A stretch of DNA of 64,000 nucleotides, taken from NCBI RefSeq assembly GCF_022288805.1, contig NZ_JAKOPM010000007.1:1-64000 (forward strand), read 5' to 3'. The position numbers and the translations under genes were made by a program. Source of the stretch: Corynebacterium yonathiae. GTDB taxonomy: Bacteria; Actinomycetota; Actinomycetes; Mycobacteriales; Mycobacteriaceae. Below are positions 26,987 through 36,126 of this stretch, piece after piece (within the stretch, counting starts at the first letter, position 1; each line of letters starts with the position of its first letter). The notes below the pieces were generated by a model. The model saw only the letters and a list, made by a program, of their open reading frames with translations. It did no database searches and was not told the origin of the DNA.

Positions 26987-29975
26987 GCAGAGGCGAATCG
27001 CCAGCATAGGAGCCCGAGGTCCATGGCGCGCGGGCGAGGATGGCCCCGGCCGCAGCAACTACACCGGAGGCGAGGTAGGCACGCGGGATGGTGGTCCAGC
27101 GCACTACCAACCAGGCGGCCACGGCCGCCACTGCGGCCTGCCAGCCGGTAAGGGCCAGTGCAATAAGTGCCACGGCGGCCGAGGTAGCGCCCCCGCGCGG
27201 TGCGCGCCAGGCGGGCTGGGACGGGCGGCGCGCGGCCGCTAGGAGGCACAGGCCGAGGGTGAGCAATCCCAAGGCACCGCCGAAGAGGAGGGTGGCGCGG
27301 TAGATCGGTTGGGCGCTAAAGGTCATGCGGAAATCGCCGGAGCGACCGGCCGGAATGACAAAAGCTTGGGTGGCGGCATCGATCTCGCGTGGGGTGAGCT
27401 CTTCATTGTCCAAATACCCGCGCAGGCCCTTATTAAAGGCGCGACCAGTGACCAAGAGCCTCTCCTCATCTGCGGCTTTAATCGAGTACCCGGTGGGCTC
27501 CGAGGCACCTGCTGGGCTCCAGCCCTCCTCGCGAAGGCTCACCCATGACCCAGTGGTGCGCACGCGGTGCGTGCCAGGGCTCAGGGTGAGGGAATCGCCG
27601 GGGGAGTAGCGGTGGGCGTCGATAAGCACCGGCTTGGTGGAATCCACCGTCACCCGCATGGGGCGCGGCGCCGTGAACTCGCGGATGAGCACGCCGGTAT
27701 CCTGCAGCATTTGCTGGAAAAAGAATTGGTGCACATTGGGTGAGGTATCCGGCACGGTCACTACGCGCTCGACCGGCTGGTCCTTCACACCAAGTTCTGC
27801 GATGCCGGTGCGGTGGGATAACTCCACACGAATGGCCTCGGTATCGCCACCGGGAACGCGGACCTCCTGCGCATGGAAAGGCTTGAGATCCACGTCCACC
27901 GCGGCACTGCCGGAGCGCACGGTTACAGTGGTGGCGCTGGTAGCCATGAGCTTTAGTTGCGGTTGGGTGAAATGACCGCGCAGCTCAATCCATCCGGAGT
28001 CATCGCCCGGCGCGGGCCACCAGGCGGTGGAGTTCTCCCCGTCCACTGCGGCCGTGGCGGACTTGTGCGGTTGGGCACCGCCAAAGGCCGTGGCATCGGC
28101 CGCAGAGGAAGAAACCGCCACAGAACCACCGTGGGTCTCGACCCGGGTAAGAGGGCCTGCAGAGGGATAATCGCGCAGACGGTTATTCACGTGGCTGGGG
28201 TCGTCCGCAGCCAGGGGCGCGGAGATGGGGCCATCGAGGGTGCCGTAGTTGCGGTCCGTGAGCGTCGGGGTATCGGTGACGATATCTGCATCGCGATCGA
28301 CGAGCTGGCGGGTGGTGGGGCCAAAGTGGGCGTCGAGAAACGCCAAGGCTTCTCCGCCGCCGGCCACACGGACTGGGTCTGTGGGTCCTAAGGACATGCC
28401 GGTGTGGTTGAGCAAGATGACATCGACCTCGCCGAAGCGGTGGACTTCGCCGCCAAATTTACTAGCTAGGGCCTCGTCCTCACCGGTGAAGAGATCGTGG
28501 CGCACCATGACTGCACCGATGCCGAGGCGTTGAAGGGAACGTACGCCGGTGGCCGGGTCCTCCTTGAGCGCGGCCATCACGCCGTCGAGCCCACGGATAG
28601 CCTCTGGGGGCACGAGTGGAATGGCATCGCGTACGGCCCAAGGGACATCGAGCAGCGGCTGGGTCGGCTCATCGCGCGTCCACCCCCAGGTCTGCCGGGC
28701 AAAGGACGCCTCTGGGTAGATAAGGGTGCGGGTATCGGCGGCGTGGGTATTGATAAAATCCGTGGCCTCGTGCCAGTAGGAGGGAACCTCCTTATACGCC
28801 CCCAGCGGCAGCAAGCGTTGCGACCATGCTGGGGAGACCACCGCAATGCACAAGAGTAGGGTCAGCGCGCCTACCGTCTGCTTCTTGGTAGGCCGCAAGC
28901 TGCGCGGTAGCGGCAGGTGCGCGCAGGCGCGCGCGACGCCCAAAAGCAGCGGGATGCGCACCAGCGGATCGAATTTATGCAGGTTGCGCAGCGCGGCCAG
29001 CGGGCCATCGAGCGCATCGAGGTACCACCCCGCCTGGCAGCCCAGCACCGCGATGCCCACTACCAACACGACGGACCACACGCGCGGCAGTTTGGTGAGT
29101 CCATAGATACCGATAGCCGCTATGCCCATGGTGGCCAGCACGAAGAAGGATTCGGTGGCGAGCTCATAGCCGGCAACGCGCTCGGTATCGACAAAGGGAG
29201 TCCAGCTTGTGGTTCCGCGCAGGATTTCTGGCAGGTTGAGCCAGCGTGTGGTTACACGTGCGGATTCGATAAATTCCGTAAACGGCGGGGCATAGCGGCC
29301 TAGTACGATAAGCGGGCCGATCCACCAGGCCGATACCGCTAGGCACCCTAGAAGCCAGGCCGCGCCGGGTTTGAGTGCGCGGCGGTAGAGCAGGATTATT
29401 GCCGCCGGGGTACAAGCCGCGATGGTGGCTGTGGCATTGACCGCGCCCATAAGAGCCACGGGGATGGTGGCTGCGGCGGCATCGCGCCAGGTGAGCTTGG
29501 CATTGAGGAAAGGCAGTATGACCCAGGGAGCGAGCATGACCGGCCAAGTCTCGGAAGAAATGGCAGTCAGGGTAGAAAGCGCGCGAGGTGAGAGCGCGTA
29601 GAGCATCGCCGCCACCCAGACCCACCAGCCGCGCAGGCCTACCTTGCAGGCGAGCTTATGGAAGCCGATAAAACCGACGCTTAAAACCAGCAGCCACCAC
29701 AGGCGCTGGGCTACCCAATCGGGCAGCGGCTGGGTTAAAACGAAAAATGGCCCCTGGGGAAAGAGGTAGCCATAGGCCTGATTTTGCAGCTGGCCCAGGG
29801 TAAAGGTGTCCGTATAGGCGTTAAGCGCCCCGCGGAGAAAGTGCAGCGGATTGGCCGCTAAATCATGTTTGGTATCGGCAGCTGTCAACCCCCATGGCTG
29901 CACGAGGAGGATGAGCGCTAGGGCAAGGATCCCCAGCGGGTAGGGGCGGGCGAGCCGCCCGCGGAGGGTACGCAC
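26907..29975 (-). CDS. aftD: Arabinofuranosyltransferase AftD
   Basis: A GT-C-type transferase of 1022 residues adding alpha-1,3-arabinofuranose branches to arabinan of arabinogalactan/LAM from decaprenyl-phospho-arabinose, outside the membrane. The N-terminus carries about a dozen TM segments (about 10-400). A large soluble C-terminal region (about 405-900) has carbohydrate-binding-like portions (DDSGWIELRGHF), followed by a few C-terminal TMs. It is shorter than mycobacterial AftD (about 1400). It overlaps the acyltransferase end by 80 bp, and the start lies 2 bp after the small DUF2613 gene. Confidence 0.88.
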   Translation of the reverse strand: MRTLRGRLARPYPLGILALALILLVQPWGLTAADTKHDLAANPLHFLRGALNAYTDTFTLGQLQNQAYGYLFPQGPFFVLTQPLPDWVAQRLWWLLVLSVGFIGFHKLACKVGLRGWWVWVAAMLYALSPRALSTLTAISSETWPVMLAPWVILPFLNAKLTWRDAAAATIPVALMGAVNATATIAACTPAAIILLYRRALKPGAAWLLGCLAVSAWWIGPLIVLGRYAPPFTEFIESARVTTRWLNLPEILRGTTSWTPFVDTERVAGYELATESFFVLATMGIAAIGIYGLTKLPRVWSVVLVVGIAVLGCQAGWYLDALDGPLAALRNLHKFDPLVRIPLLLGVARACAHLPLPRSLRPTKKQTVGALTLLLCIAVVSPAWSQRLLPLGAYKEVPSYWHEATDFINTHAADTRTLIYPEASFARQTWGWTRDEPTQPLLDVPWAVRDAIPLVPPEAIRGLDGVMAALKEDPATGVRSLQRLGIGAVMVRHDLFTGEDEALASKFGGEVHRFGEVDVILLNHTGMSLGPTDPVRVAGGGEALAFLDAHFGPTTRQLVDRDADIVTDTPTLTDRNYGTLDGPISAPLAADDPSHVNNRLRDYPSAGPLTRVETHGGSVAVSSSAADATAFGGAQPHKSATAAVDGENSTAWWPAPGDDSGWIELRGHFTQPQLKLMATSATTVTVRSGSAAVDVDLKPFHAQEVRVPGGDTEAIRVELSHRTGIAELGVKDQPVERVVTVPDTSPNVHQFFFQQMLQDTGVLIREFTAPRPMRVTVDSTKPVLIDAHRYSPGDSLTLSPGTHRVRTTGSWVSLREEGWSPAGASEPTGYSIKAADEERLLVTGRAFNKGLRGYLDNEELTPREIDAATQAFVIPAGRSGDFRMTFSAQPIYRATLLFGGALGLLTLGLCLLAAARRPSQPAWRAPRGGATSAAVALIALALTGWQAAVAAVAAWLVVRWTTIPRAYLASGVVAAAGAILARAPWTSGSYAGDSPLLSCLCAAGVACLFVADRGEDPGRDAR

Positions 29976-29977
29976 AC

Positions 29978-30175
29978 CTAGTTGCGGGATCCATACTCAG
30001 GGCCGCCCAAAACCGCATCGGAAGCAGAAACCGCATTTCCTTCCGGCACGGTATCGGTGCCGGAGAATTGCGCGATGCCGATGATGGTGATGACGCCGAG
30101 CGCGATGCCCACAACAGCGCTACCGATGGCGGGGCCAAGGGTGCGCTTGTTTAAAGAATCGGTTTCCAGAGCCAT
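29978..30175 (-). CDS. DUF2613 small membrane protein
   Basis: A 65-residue protein with one TM (about 15-38, IGSAVVGIALGVITIIGIAQF) and a short polar C-terminus. Size and context beside aftD match the small DUF2613 protein (Rv0236A) of mycobacteria. It is probably translated together with aftD (2-bp gap). Its conserved position suggests an AftD partner, but this is inference. Confidence 0.75.
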   Translation of the reverse strand: MALETDSLNKRTLGPAIGSAVVGIALGVITIIGIAQFSGTDTVPEGNAVSASDAVLGGPEYGSRN

Positions 30176-30197
30176 GGCTAAATATACTAGCAGCTAT

Positions 30198-30704
30198 TTA
30201 GAAGTATTCTGCCTCATCATCGTCCGCGTCATCCTCGTTTTCCTGCGGCACGATGAAGACGGGCAGGCCGGCATTGCGCACAATCTGGTCGGCGGTGGAG
30301 TTGGTCCACCAGGCGCGGAAGCCGGTCAAAGCGCGGGTACCGGTCACGATGACATCCACGTCCAGTTCGTGTGCGGCATCAATGATGGCGGAGGAAATGG
30401 TGGTAGCGGATTCCACTAGGTGGGCGCGGCCGGCAAGGCCCAAGCTTTCCGCTAGTTCGATCCCCTGACGGCAAATCTTCAGTGCTTCCTCGTAAGCTGG
30501 ATCCTCCTCGACGCCGTCCGGGGAGATGGTGGATTGGTGCATTCCGGTGCGGCTGACGGCGCGGGCGGTCTGCCGGGCTACCGGCTCCCAGGCGGTGAGG
30601 ATTTCTACCGTGGTGGGCCGCAGCAGCTGGGCCGCGTGCTCGAGGGCGCGGCCGGCTCGTTCGGTGCCATCGTAGGCAATTAGCATTGTCTCGCCGTTAC
30701 TCAT
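30198..30704 (-). CDS. Universal stress protein (UspA family)
   Basis: A 168-residue cytoplasmic protein with one Usp domain. The start is MLIAYDGTERAGRALEHAA, and the ATP-binding end is VDVIVTGTRALTGFRAWWTNSTADQIVRNAGLPVFIV, which contains a G-x(2)-G-x(9)-G-(S/T)-like pattern in altered form. An acidic tail (ENEDDADDDEAEY) closes the protein. It lies 22 bp upstream of the DUF2613 gene on the same strand and is divergent from the LpqI-like gene. Confidence 0.82.
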   Translation of the reverse strand: MSNGETMLIAYDGTERAGRALEHAAQLLRPTTVEILTAWEPVARQTARAVSRTGMHQSTISPDGVEEDPAYEEALKICRQGIELAESLGLAGRAHLVESATTISSAIIDAAHELDVDVIVTGTRALTGFRAWWTNSTADQIVRNAGLPVFIVPQENEDDADDDEAEYF

Positions 30705-30762
30705 GTGCCTAGTCTACCCACCGCTTCAGACAGAAGGCGAGGAATATTGCACACTGGAAGGC

Positions 30763-31923
30763 ATGAAAACTCCGCGCATCCTTGCCAGCCTTGCCCTCGT
30801 AACGGCCTTGGGCGCCTGCTCCACCTCCCCTCAGGAGGACGCCGAGAGTCAGGACTCCACCACCCCAGCCGGATCGAGCTCACCTGCCGCGATGCAAGAG
30901 ACGCAAGAAGAAACCTCGCAGGAAGCAGCCCCGCAACAGGACATCCGCGCCATGGCCGCCTCCGTATTAATGCCCCCGGTCACCAACTATGACGATGCTA
31001 AGGCCAAGCTGGATGCCGGCGTGGGCGGAATCTTCATTCCCAGCTGGGCGGATCCCAACCTGCTACAGGAAGAGGGCCGCGATATTAATGCCCTGCGCCA
31101 AGAAGTAGGCCGCGACTTTGAAGTCTCCATCGATTTTGAAGGCGGGCGCGTGCAGCGTTTCTCGGAGATCTTGGGCGAGTATCCCGCACCGCAACAAATG
31201 GCGGCCGAGCGTTCCCCGCAAGAGGTGGAACAGCTGGCTCACGAGATTGGCACGAGCCTCAAGGCGCACGGCATCAACGTGGACTTTGCGCCGGTGCTCG
31301 ATGTCGATGGCAATGGCTTAGAGGTTGTGGGGGATCGATCCTTTTCCACCGACCCAGCCCAAGCGGGCGAATACGGAGCAGCCTTTGCGCGCGGGTTAGA
31401 TTCCGCTGGGGTGAAGGCCGTATTCAAGCACTTCCCGGGCCATGGACGAGCTTCTGGCGATACCCACCTGGCTGAGGCGGTCACCCCGCCGCTTGAAGAG
31501 CTAGAAGGCCACGAGTTTATTCCCTTTCAGGCCGCCCTTCCCCAAGCGCCGAATGCCGCGCTGATGATGGGCCACCTCGCTGTGCCCGGTTTGGGCGATG
31601 GCCAGACCCCTGCCTCTATGCTGCCGGAGGCTTATGGCTTGGCTCGCGAGACCCTGCAGTACGACGGCCCTATCTATACCGATGACATCGGCGGCATGAA
31701 GGCGATTGCGGATTCGCTCCCGCTTGCCGACGCCGTCGTGACCTCCCTCAATGCCGGTGCCGATATGCCCCTGTGGTCTACCGAGGGCGATATCAATGCG
31801 GTGATCGATGCCGTTGTTGCAGCCGTGGACGAGGGCCGCCTGCCGCTGGAACGCCTTGCGGACGCCGCCCGCCATGTCAGCGTTCCACCAGCCGAAGTTG
31901 CACCCGAGGCTGCACAGGACTAG
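30763..31923 (+). CDS. lpqI: Glycoside hydrolase family 3 lipoprotein (LpqI/NagZ-like)
   Basis: A lipoprotein of 386 residues that would cleave N-acetylglucosamine from muropeptides in cell-wall recycling, outside the membrane. MKTPRILASLALVTALGAC ends in a lipobox (C19), followed by a Ser/Glu/Thr linker. The GH3 barrel has SIDFEGGRVQR, the NagZ signature KHFPGHGRASGDTH, and the nucleophile Asp in TDDIGGMKA. I chose ATG 30763 because it gives the signal peptide and has GGAAGG just upstream; the longer frame does not. Counterpart: Rv0237. Confidence 0.87.
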   Translation: MKTPRILASLALVTALGACSTSPQEDAESQDSTTPAGSSSPAAMQETQEETSQEAAPQQDIRAMAASVLMPPVTNYDDAKAKLDAGVGGIFIPSWADPNLLQEEGRDINALRQEVGRDFEVSIDFEGGRVQRFSEILGEYPAPQQMAAERSPQEVEQLAHEIGTSLKAHGINVDFAPVLDVDGNGLEVVGDRSFSTDPAQAGEYGAAFARGLDSAGVKAVFKHFPGHGRASGDTHLAEAVTPPLEELEGHEFIPFQAALPQAPNAALMMGHLAVPGLGDGQTPASMLPEAYGLARETLQYDGPIYTDDIGGMKAIADSLPLADAVVTSLNAGADMPLWSTEGDINAVIDAVVAAVDEGRLPLERLADAARHVSVPPAEVAPEAAQD

Positions 31924-31957
31924 GAAAAATACCACTAAAGCCGTTAACCTTTAAGGC

Positions 31958-33646
31958 GTGAAAAAGGCAGAAGGAAAAAACGGTGCTAAAGGCTGGCTCA
32001 TCGCGCTCGGTGTATTTGTCGGCCTTGTCCTGATCGCGGGTATTGCTTATGCCTGGGACGTCGCGGCAAACCAAGATAAGATTCCGCGCGCCGTTTCCGT
32101 CAACGGCGTGGATATCTCCGCCATGGATCGCACCGCCGCCGTGGAGAAGCTCGAAGATGAGCTTGCGGGCGTAGAGACCGAGCCCGTGACCGTCACCTCC
32201 GGTGACCTCCACACGGAACTCGTCCCCTCCGAATCAGGCCTTGCCTTGGATAACCAGCGCGCCGTGGACAATATTGAGGAGCCTTCCCTCAACCCTTTTA
32301 CCCGCCTTTATAGCTTCTTCCGGTCCACCCGGGATATCCCGGTAGAGACCAATGTGGATGAAACCCAGCTGCAGCCTGCCTTGGAGCGGGTGAAAAAGGA
32401 TCTTTCCACCGATCCAGTCGATGGCATGTTGGAGCTCAACAAGGGCGAGCTCAAGGTCACCGACCCGAAGCTTGGTCAAACCGTGGATGCCGGCTCCCTG
32501 CATAATGCAGTCACGGATAATTGGCTCGCTTCCGAGGGCGTGGACGTGGACCCAGAAGAGGTAGAACCAGCCATCAACGATGCGGCCATCGAGGCGATGC
32601 GCACCGGTGACGCCGCTAAGGCGCTGGATAATCCCATTACCTTGAAGGCCAAAAATAATGTCACCGCTACCTTGAATAAGCCGGAAATTTCCCAATTCAC
32701 CAGCATTGAAAAGAAGGAGGGCAAGCTCAAGCTCGCCGTAGATGCCAACCGCGCGCAAGAGCTGCTAGCGGAGCGCTCTGAGGGCGCCGATGTGCCCGGT
32801 GTGAATGCCAAGATTTCCTTCAATGGCAACGAAAAGCAGGTTACCCCGTCCGAAAATGGCGAAATCATCGACTGGGAGCCGACCATGAAGGACTTTGACA
32901 AGCGCGTTACCGGCGATGACCGCGAGTGGGACGCAACCTATAAACCAGACCCAGCCGAATTCACCACCGAAGACGCCAAGAAGGCGACCTTCAACGACAC
33001 CGTCGGCGAATTCACCACCGAGGGCTACTCGGCTGCTTCCGGCAAGAATATCGAGCTGGTAGCCCAGCAGGTCAACGGCGCAGTGGTCAACCCAGGCGAG
33101 ACCTTCTCCCTCAACGGCTACACCGGCCCGCGCGGTACTGCCCAAGGCTACGTGGAATCCGGCATCATTATTGATGGCCACTCCGGCTCCGCCGTCGGCG
33201 GTGGTATCTCCCAGTTCGCCACCACCTTGTACAACGCTGCCTACTTTGCGGGCATGGAAGATACCGCCCACACCCCGCACTCGTACTACATTTCGCGCTA
33301 TCCCGCCGGCCGCGAAGCCACCGTTTACGAAGGCGCCATCGACCTGCAGTTCACCAATACCTTCAACACCCCAGTCCGCATTGAGACCGACTTCGGGGGC
33401 GGCAAAATTACCGTGCGTTTGAAGGGCACCAAGACCGTTGACGTTGAGTCTGTGAACAATGGCCGCTGGGCTAAGACCGAACCACAACCGATGTCCGTGC
33501 CGGGCGGCGACTGCTCGCCTTCCTCTGGTGCGCCAGGCTTTACGACGTCCGATACCCGCATCATCAAGGACCTAGGCGGCAAGGAGCTCTCCCGCGAGAC
33601 CACCACTACGGTCTACGACCCGCAGCCCATCGTCCGCTGCGGCTAG
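31958..33646 (+). CDS. VanW-family exported protein
   Basis: A 562-residue protein starting at GTG, 34 bp after lpqI. One TM (about 11-32) is followed by repeated putative peptidoglycan-binding-4 (YoaR-type) segments (about 45-340) and a VanW domain (about 345-480) with NPGETFSLNGYTGPRG and GGGISQFATTLYNAAYFAG. The C-terminus carries a G5-like stretch. Its exact job is unknown; homologues are cell-wall associated. The first Asp/Cys-free, lysine-rich residues (MKKAEGKNGAKG) are cytoplasmic. Confidence 0.82.
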   Translation: MKKAEGKNGAKGWLIALGVFVGLVLIAGIAYAWDVAANQDKIPRAVSVNGVDISAMDRTAAVEKLEDELAGVETEPVTVTSGDLHTELVPSESGLALDNQRAVDNIEEPSLNPFTRLYSFFRSTRDIPVETNVDETQLQPALERVKKDLSTDPVDGMLELNKGELKVTDPKLGQTVDAGSLHNAVTDNWLASEGVDVDPEEVEPAINDAAIEAMRTGDAAKALDNPITLKAKNNVTATLNKPEISQFTSIEKKEGKLKLAVDANRAQELLAERSEGADVPGVNAKISFNGNEKQVTPSENGEIIDWEPTMKDFDKRVTGDDREWDATYKPDPAEFTTEDAKKATFNDTVGEFTTEGYSAASGKNIELVAQQVNGAVVNPGETFSLNGYTGPRGTAQGYVESGIIIDGHSGSAVGGGISQFATTLYNAAYFAGMEDTAHTPHSYYISRYPAGREATVYEGAIDLQFTNTFNTPVRIETDFGGGKITVRLKGTKTVDVESVNNGRWAKTEPQPMSVPGGDCSPSSGAPGFTTSDTRIIKDLGGKELSRETTTTVYDPQPIVRCG

Positions 33647-33659
33647 TAGGCTCGGAGCC

Positions 33660-33959
33660 ATGGAAGAGAGAACTCTGACAACGCTTATCTTTGGCAACGT
33701 GGTCATTGAATCGAACCTGCGCGGGGCAGAGCTTCGCGTCTACAGCGAAGATTGGCGCGGATATCAGCTCCGGACCGATCTTGGAGTGACGTTTCGTGCC
33801 CCGCTGGATGATATCCGTGGCACCGTGCCTCAGCGTGATATGGCCGAACTTGTGGAGAGATTCTTGAAGCCGGCCGCCGCAGAACTAGAGGCGCACTATC
33901 CAGGCGGGGTGGAGCGGGCGCAAAAAGAACTTGCCCAGTGGTTAAGCGCCACAGACTAG
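33660..33959 (+). CDS. Conserved small hypothetical protein
   Basis: A 99-residue soluble protein. A beta-rich first half ([25 protein letters not shown]) is followed by helices ([22 protein letters not shown]). No known catalytic motif, signal peptide or TM is visible. It starts 13 bp after the VanW gene and is likely the last gene of the lpqI-VanW unit. I do not recognise the family. Confidence 0.6.
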   Translation: MEERTLTTLIFGNVVIESNLRGAELRVYSEDWRGYQLRTDLGVTFRAPLDDIRGTVPQRDMAELVERFLKPAAAELEAHYPGGVERAQKELAQWLSATD

Positions 33960-33984
33960 CAAGAAAATTCCCCCCGAAAATTGG

Positions 33985-34055
33985 AGCCGACGACGGGAAT
34001 CGAACCCGCGCTAGCAGCTTGGGAAGCTGCAGTTCTACCATTAAACTACGTCGGC
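33985..34055 (-). tRNA. glyT: tRNA-Gly (anticodon CCC)
   Basis: Read on the minus strand, GCCGACG (34055-34049) pairs with CGTCGGC (33992-33986). The D arm AGTTTAATGGTAGAAC, an anticodon stem GCAGC/GCTGC around TTCCCAA, and the T arm GCGGGTTCGATTCCCGT are all present. The anticodon is CCC, reading GGG glycine codons. The discriminator base is U, and CCA is not encoded. The cloverleaf is complete. Confidence 0.95.
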
Positions 34056-34120
34056 ACTGCGCAATTGTGCGCTCCGGCCTACTATACACCTTGGGCTTCG
34101 ACATGAGTAGAATTGGGCCC

Positions 34121-34684
34121 GTGCTTCTTTCAGATCGTGATATCCGTTCCGCCATCGACGCCGAAGAATTGGGCATCGAGCCCTTCGACAGCGAGCTTAT
34201 CCAGCCCTCCTCGGTAGACGTGCGCTTGGATAAATATTTCCGCGTATTCAATAACTCGCGGTACACGCATATCGACCCTAAAGAGGAAATGCCGGATCTC
34301 ACCACCTTGGTGGAGGTAGAAGAAGATCAGTCTTTCATTCTGCACCCAGGCGAGTTCGTGCTCGGTGCTACGTTGGAAAAGTTCACCCTGCCTGCGAACT
34401 TGGCTGGCCGCTTGGAGGGCAAGTCTTCGCTCGGCCGCTTAGGATTGTTGACCCACTCCACCGCGGGCTTTATTGACCCAGGCTTTTCCGGACACATTAC
34501 GCTCGAGCTTTCTAATACCGCCAACCTGCCCATTGCCCTGTGGCCGGGCATGAAGGTGGGGCAGCTGGCGATTTTCAAGATGACTTCAGCAGCTGAAAGC
34601 CCTTATGGCACGGGTTCGTTGGGTTCGAAGTACCAAGGCCAGCGTGGCCCGACGCCATCGAAGTCTTACCTGAATTTTCGATAG
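34121..34684 (+). CDS. dcd: dCTP deaminase (probably bifunctional, dUMP-forming)
   Basis: A 187-residue enzyme. [13 protein letters not shown] matches the start of mycobacterial Dcd, so GTG 34121 is preferred over ATG 34103. The active site is [32 protein letters not shown] with the catalytic Glu in [14 protein letters not shown], and the C-terminal [13 protein letters not shown] folds over the nucleotide. The actinobacterial enzyme deaminates dCTP and hydrolyses dUTP to dUMP. It lies between the divergent tRNA-Gly and ugd. Confidence 0.93.
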   Translation: MLLSDRDIRSAIDAEELGIEPFDSELIQPSSVDVRLDKYFRVFNNSRYTHIDPKEEMPDLTTLVEVEEDQSFILHPGEFVLGATLEKFTLPANLAGRLEGKSSLGRLGLLTHSTAGFIDPGFSGHITLELSNTANLPIALWPGMKVGQLAIFKMTSAAESPYGTGSLGSKYQGQRGPTPSKSYLNFR

Positions 34685-34712
34685 GCTTAAACTGGCATTC
34701 ACATAAGGCCTT

Positions 34713-34718
34713 TAAGAT
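34713..34718 (+). promoter_or_regulatory. -10 box for a probable leaderless ugd mRNA
   Basis: TAAGAT ends 8 bp before the ugd ATG, leaving no room for a ribosome site, which suggests a leaderless transcript. AAGGCC (34705-34710) and GGCCTT (34721-34726) flank it as an inverted repeat, a possible operator over the promoter. Confidence 0.5.
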
Positions 34719-34726
34719 CGGGCCTT

Positions 34727-36055
34727 ATGCGTATGACTGTAATCGGCACCGGATACTTGGGTGCAACCCATGCTGCGTGCATGGCCGAGCTCGGCCATGA
34801 AGTACTAGGCGTGGACGTAGATGAAAATAAGATTTCCGCTCTCAAATCGGGCAAGGTTCCGTTCTATGAACCGGGCTTGCCCGAGGTTCTGGAGCGCAAT
34901 ATCGAGGCCGGCCGCCTCGACTTCAGCACGGACTACGAAGAAGCAGCCGAGTTCGGTAACCTGCACTTTTTAGGCGTCGGTACTCCGCAGCGCCGTGGTT
35001 CCTATGCTGCGGATATGACCTACGTTAAGACCGTTATTACGGACTTGGTGCCCAAGCTCAAGGGCGAACACATTATCTTCGGTAAATCTACCGTCCCTGT
35101 CGGCACCGCCGCGGAGCTCCAGGAACTAGCCAATGAGCTTGCCCCAGAAGGCACCACCGTGGAAATCGCCTGGAACCCGGAGTTTCTGCGTGAGGGCTAT
35201 GCCGTCAAGGACACCATCACCCCGGACCGCATCGTTTTGGGCGTTGGTGAAACCACCGAAGAGAGACGAGCTGAAGAAGTCGCGCGCGAGGTCTATGCCC
35301 AGCCACTCTCGCAAGATACCCCATTTATCGTCACAGACTGGCAGACCGCGGAGCTGGTCAAAGTATCCGCTAACGCGTTTTTGGCCACCAAGATCTCCTT
35401 TATCAACGCCGTTTCCGAAATCTGCGAGATTGCGGGTGCAGACGTCACCGCTCTCGCCGACGCCATTGGGCTCGACGAGCGCATCGGCCGCAAGTTCTTA
35501 GGAGCCGGGCTCGGCTTTGGTGGCGGCTGCTTGCCTAAGGACATTCGCGCCTTTATGGCCCGTGCCGGCGAGCTGGGCGCCGACCAGGCGCTGACCTTCC
35601 TGCGCGAGGTGGATGCTATCAATATGCGCCGCCGCGACCGCGTGGTGGTCCTTGCCAAGGAAGCCTTCAATGGCTCTCTGCTTGGCCACCGCGTGACCGT
35701 GCTGGGCTGCGCGTTTAAGCCAAATTCCGATGACGTGCGCGATTCGCCCGCCCTTTCCGTGGCCGGTTCCTTGTCCTTGGCCGGTGCGGCAGTAACCGTC
35801 TATGACCCAGAAGGCATGGACAACGCCAAAAAGGTATTCCCCACCTTGGATTACGCCGCAAACACTGATGACGCCCTGCGCGAGGCAGAGTTGGTGATTT
35901 TGGCTACCGAGTGGAAGCAATTCAAGGAATTGGATCCGCAGCAGGCGGGCCAACTGGTGGACAATAAGCACATTATCGATGGCCGTAATGTGTTGCCTGT
36001 CGCCGATTGGCAGCAAGCAGGCTGGAAGGTTGAGGCCTTGGGCCGCACGCTCTAG
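34727..36055 (+). CDS. ugd: UDP-glucose 6-dehydrogenase
   Basis: A 442-residue NAD-dependent enzyme making UDP-glucuronate. The Rossmann start is VIGTGYLGATHAACMAELGH, and the catalytic Cys is C268 in GLGFGGGCLPKD. The central GKSTVPVGT and the C-terminal LGCAFKPNSDDVRDSPALS are typical. The product may feed lipoglycan (GlcA-containing glycolipids) synthesis, in keeping with the neighbourhood. Monocistronic, with a strong terminator after it. Confidence 0.93.
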   Translation: MRMTVIGTGYLGATHAACMAELGHEVLGVDVDENKISALKSGKVPFYEPGLPEVLERNIEAGRLDFSTDYEEAAEFGNLHFLGVGTPQRRGSYAADMTYVKTVITDLVPKLKGEHIIFGKSTVPVGTAAELQELANELAPEGTTVEIAWNPEFLREGYAVKDTITPDRIVLGVGETTEERRAEEVAREVYAQPLSQDTPFIVTDWQTAELVKVSANAFLATKISFINAVSEICEIAGADVTALADAIGLDERIGRKFLGAGLGFGGGCLPKDIRAFMARAGELGADQALTFLREVDAINMRRRDRVVVLAKEAFNGSLLGHRVTVLGCAFKPNSDDVRDSPALSVAGSLSLAGAAVTVYDPEGMDNAKKVFPTLDYAANTDDALREAELVILATEWKQFKELDPQQAGQLVDNKHIIDGRNVLPVADWQQAGWKVEALGRTL

Positions 36056-36073
36056 GTCCTCTACTTTTTGGAC

Positions 36074-36118
36074 ACAAAAGGCTGAGCAGCGAAATAATCG
36101 CCCTGCTCAGCCTTTTGT
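36074..36118. terminator. 16-bp perfect bidirectional terminator
   Basis: ACAAAAGGCTGAGCAG (36074-36089) and CTGCTCAGCCTTTTGT (36103-36118) are exact complements with a 13-nt loop. A/T runs at both outer ends let it end both ugd and the convergent YibE/F gene. Confidence 0.9.
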
Positions 36119-36126
36119 ATAGGAGC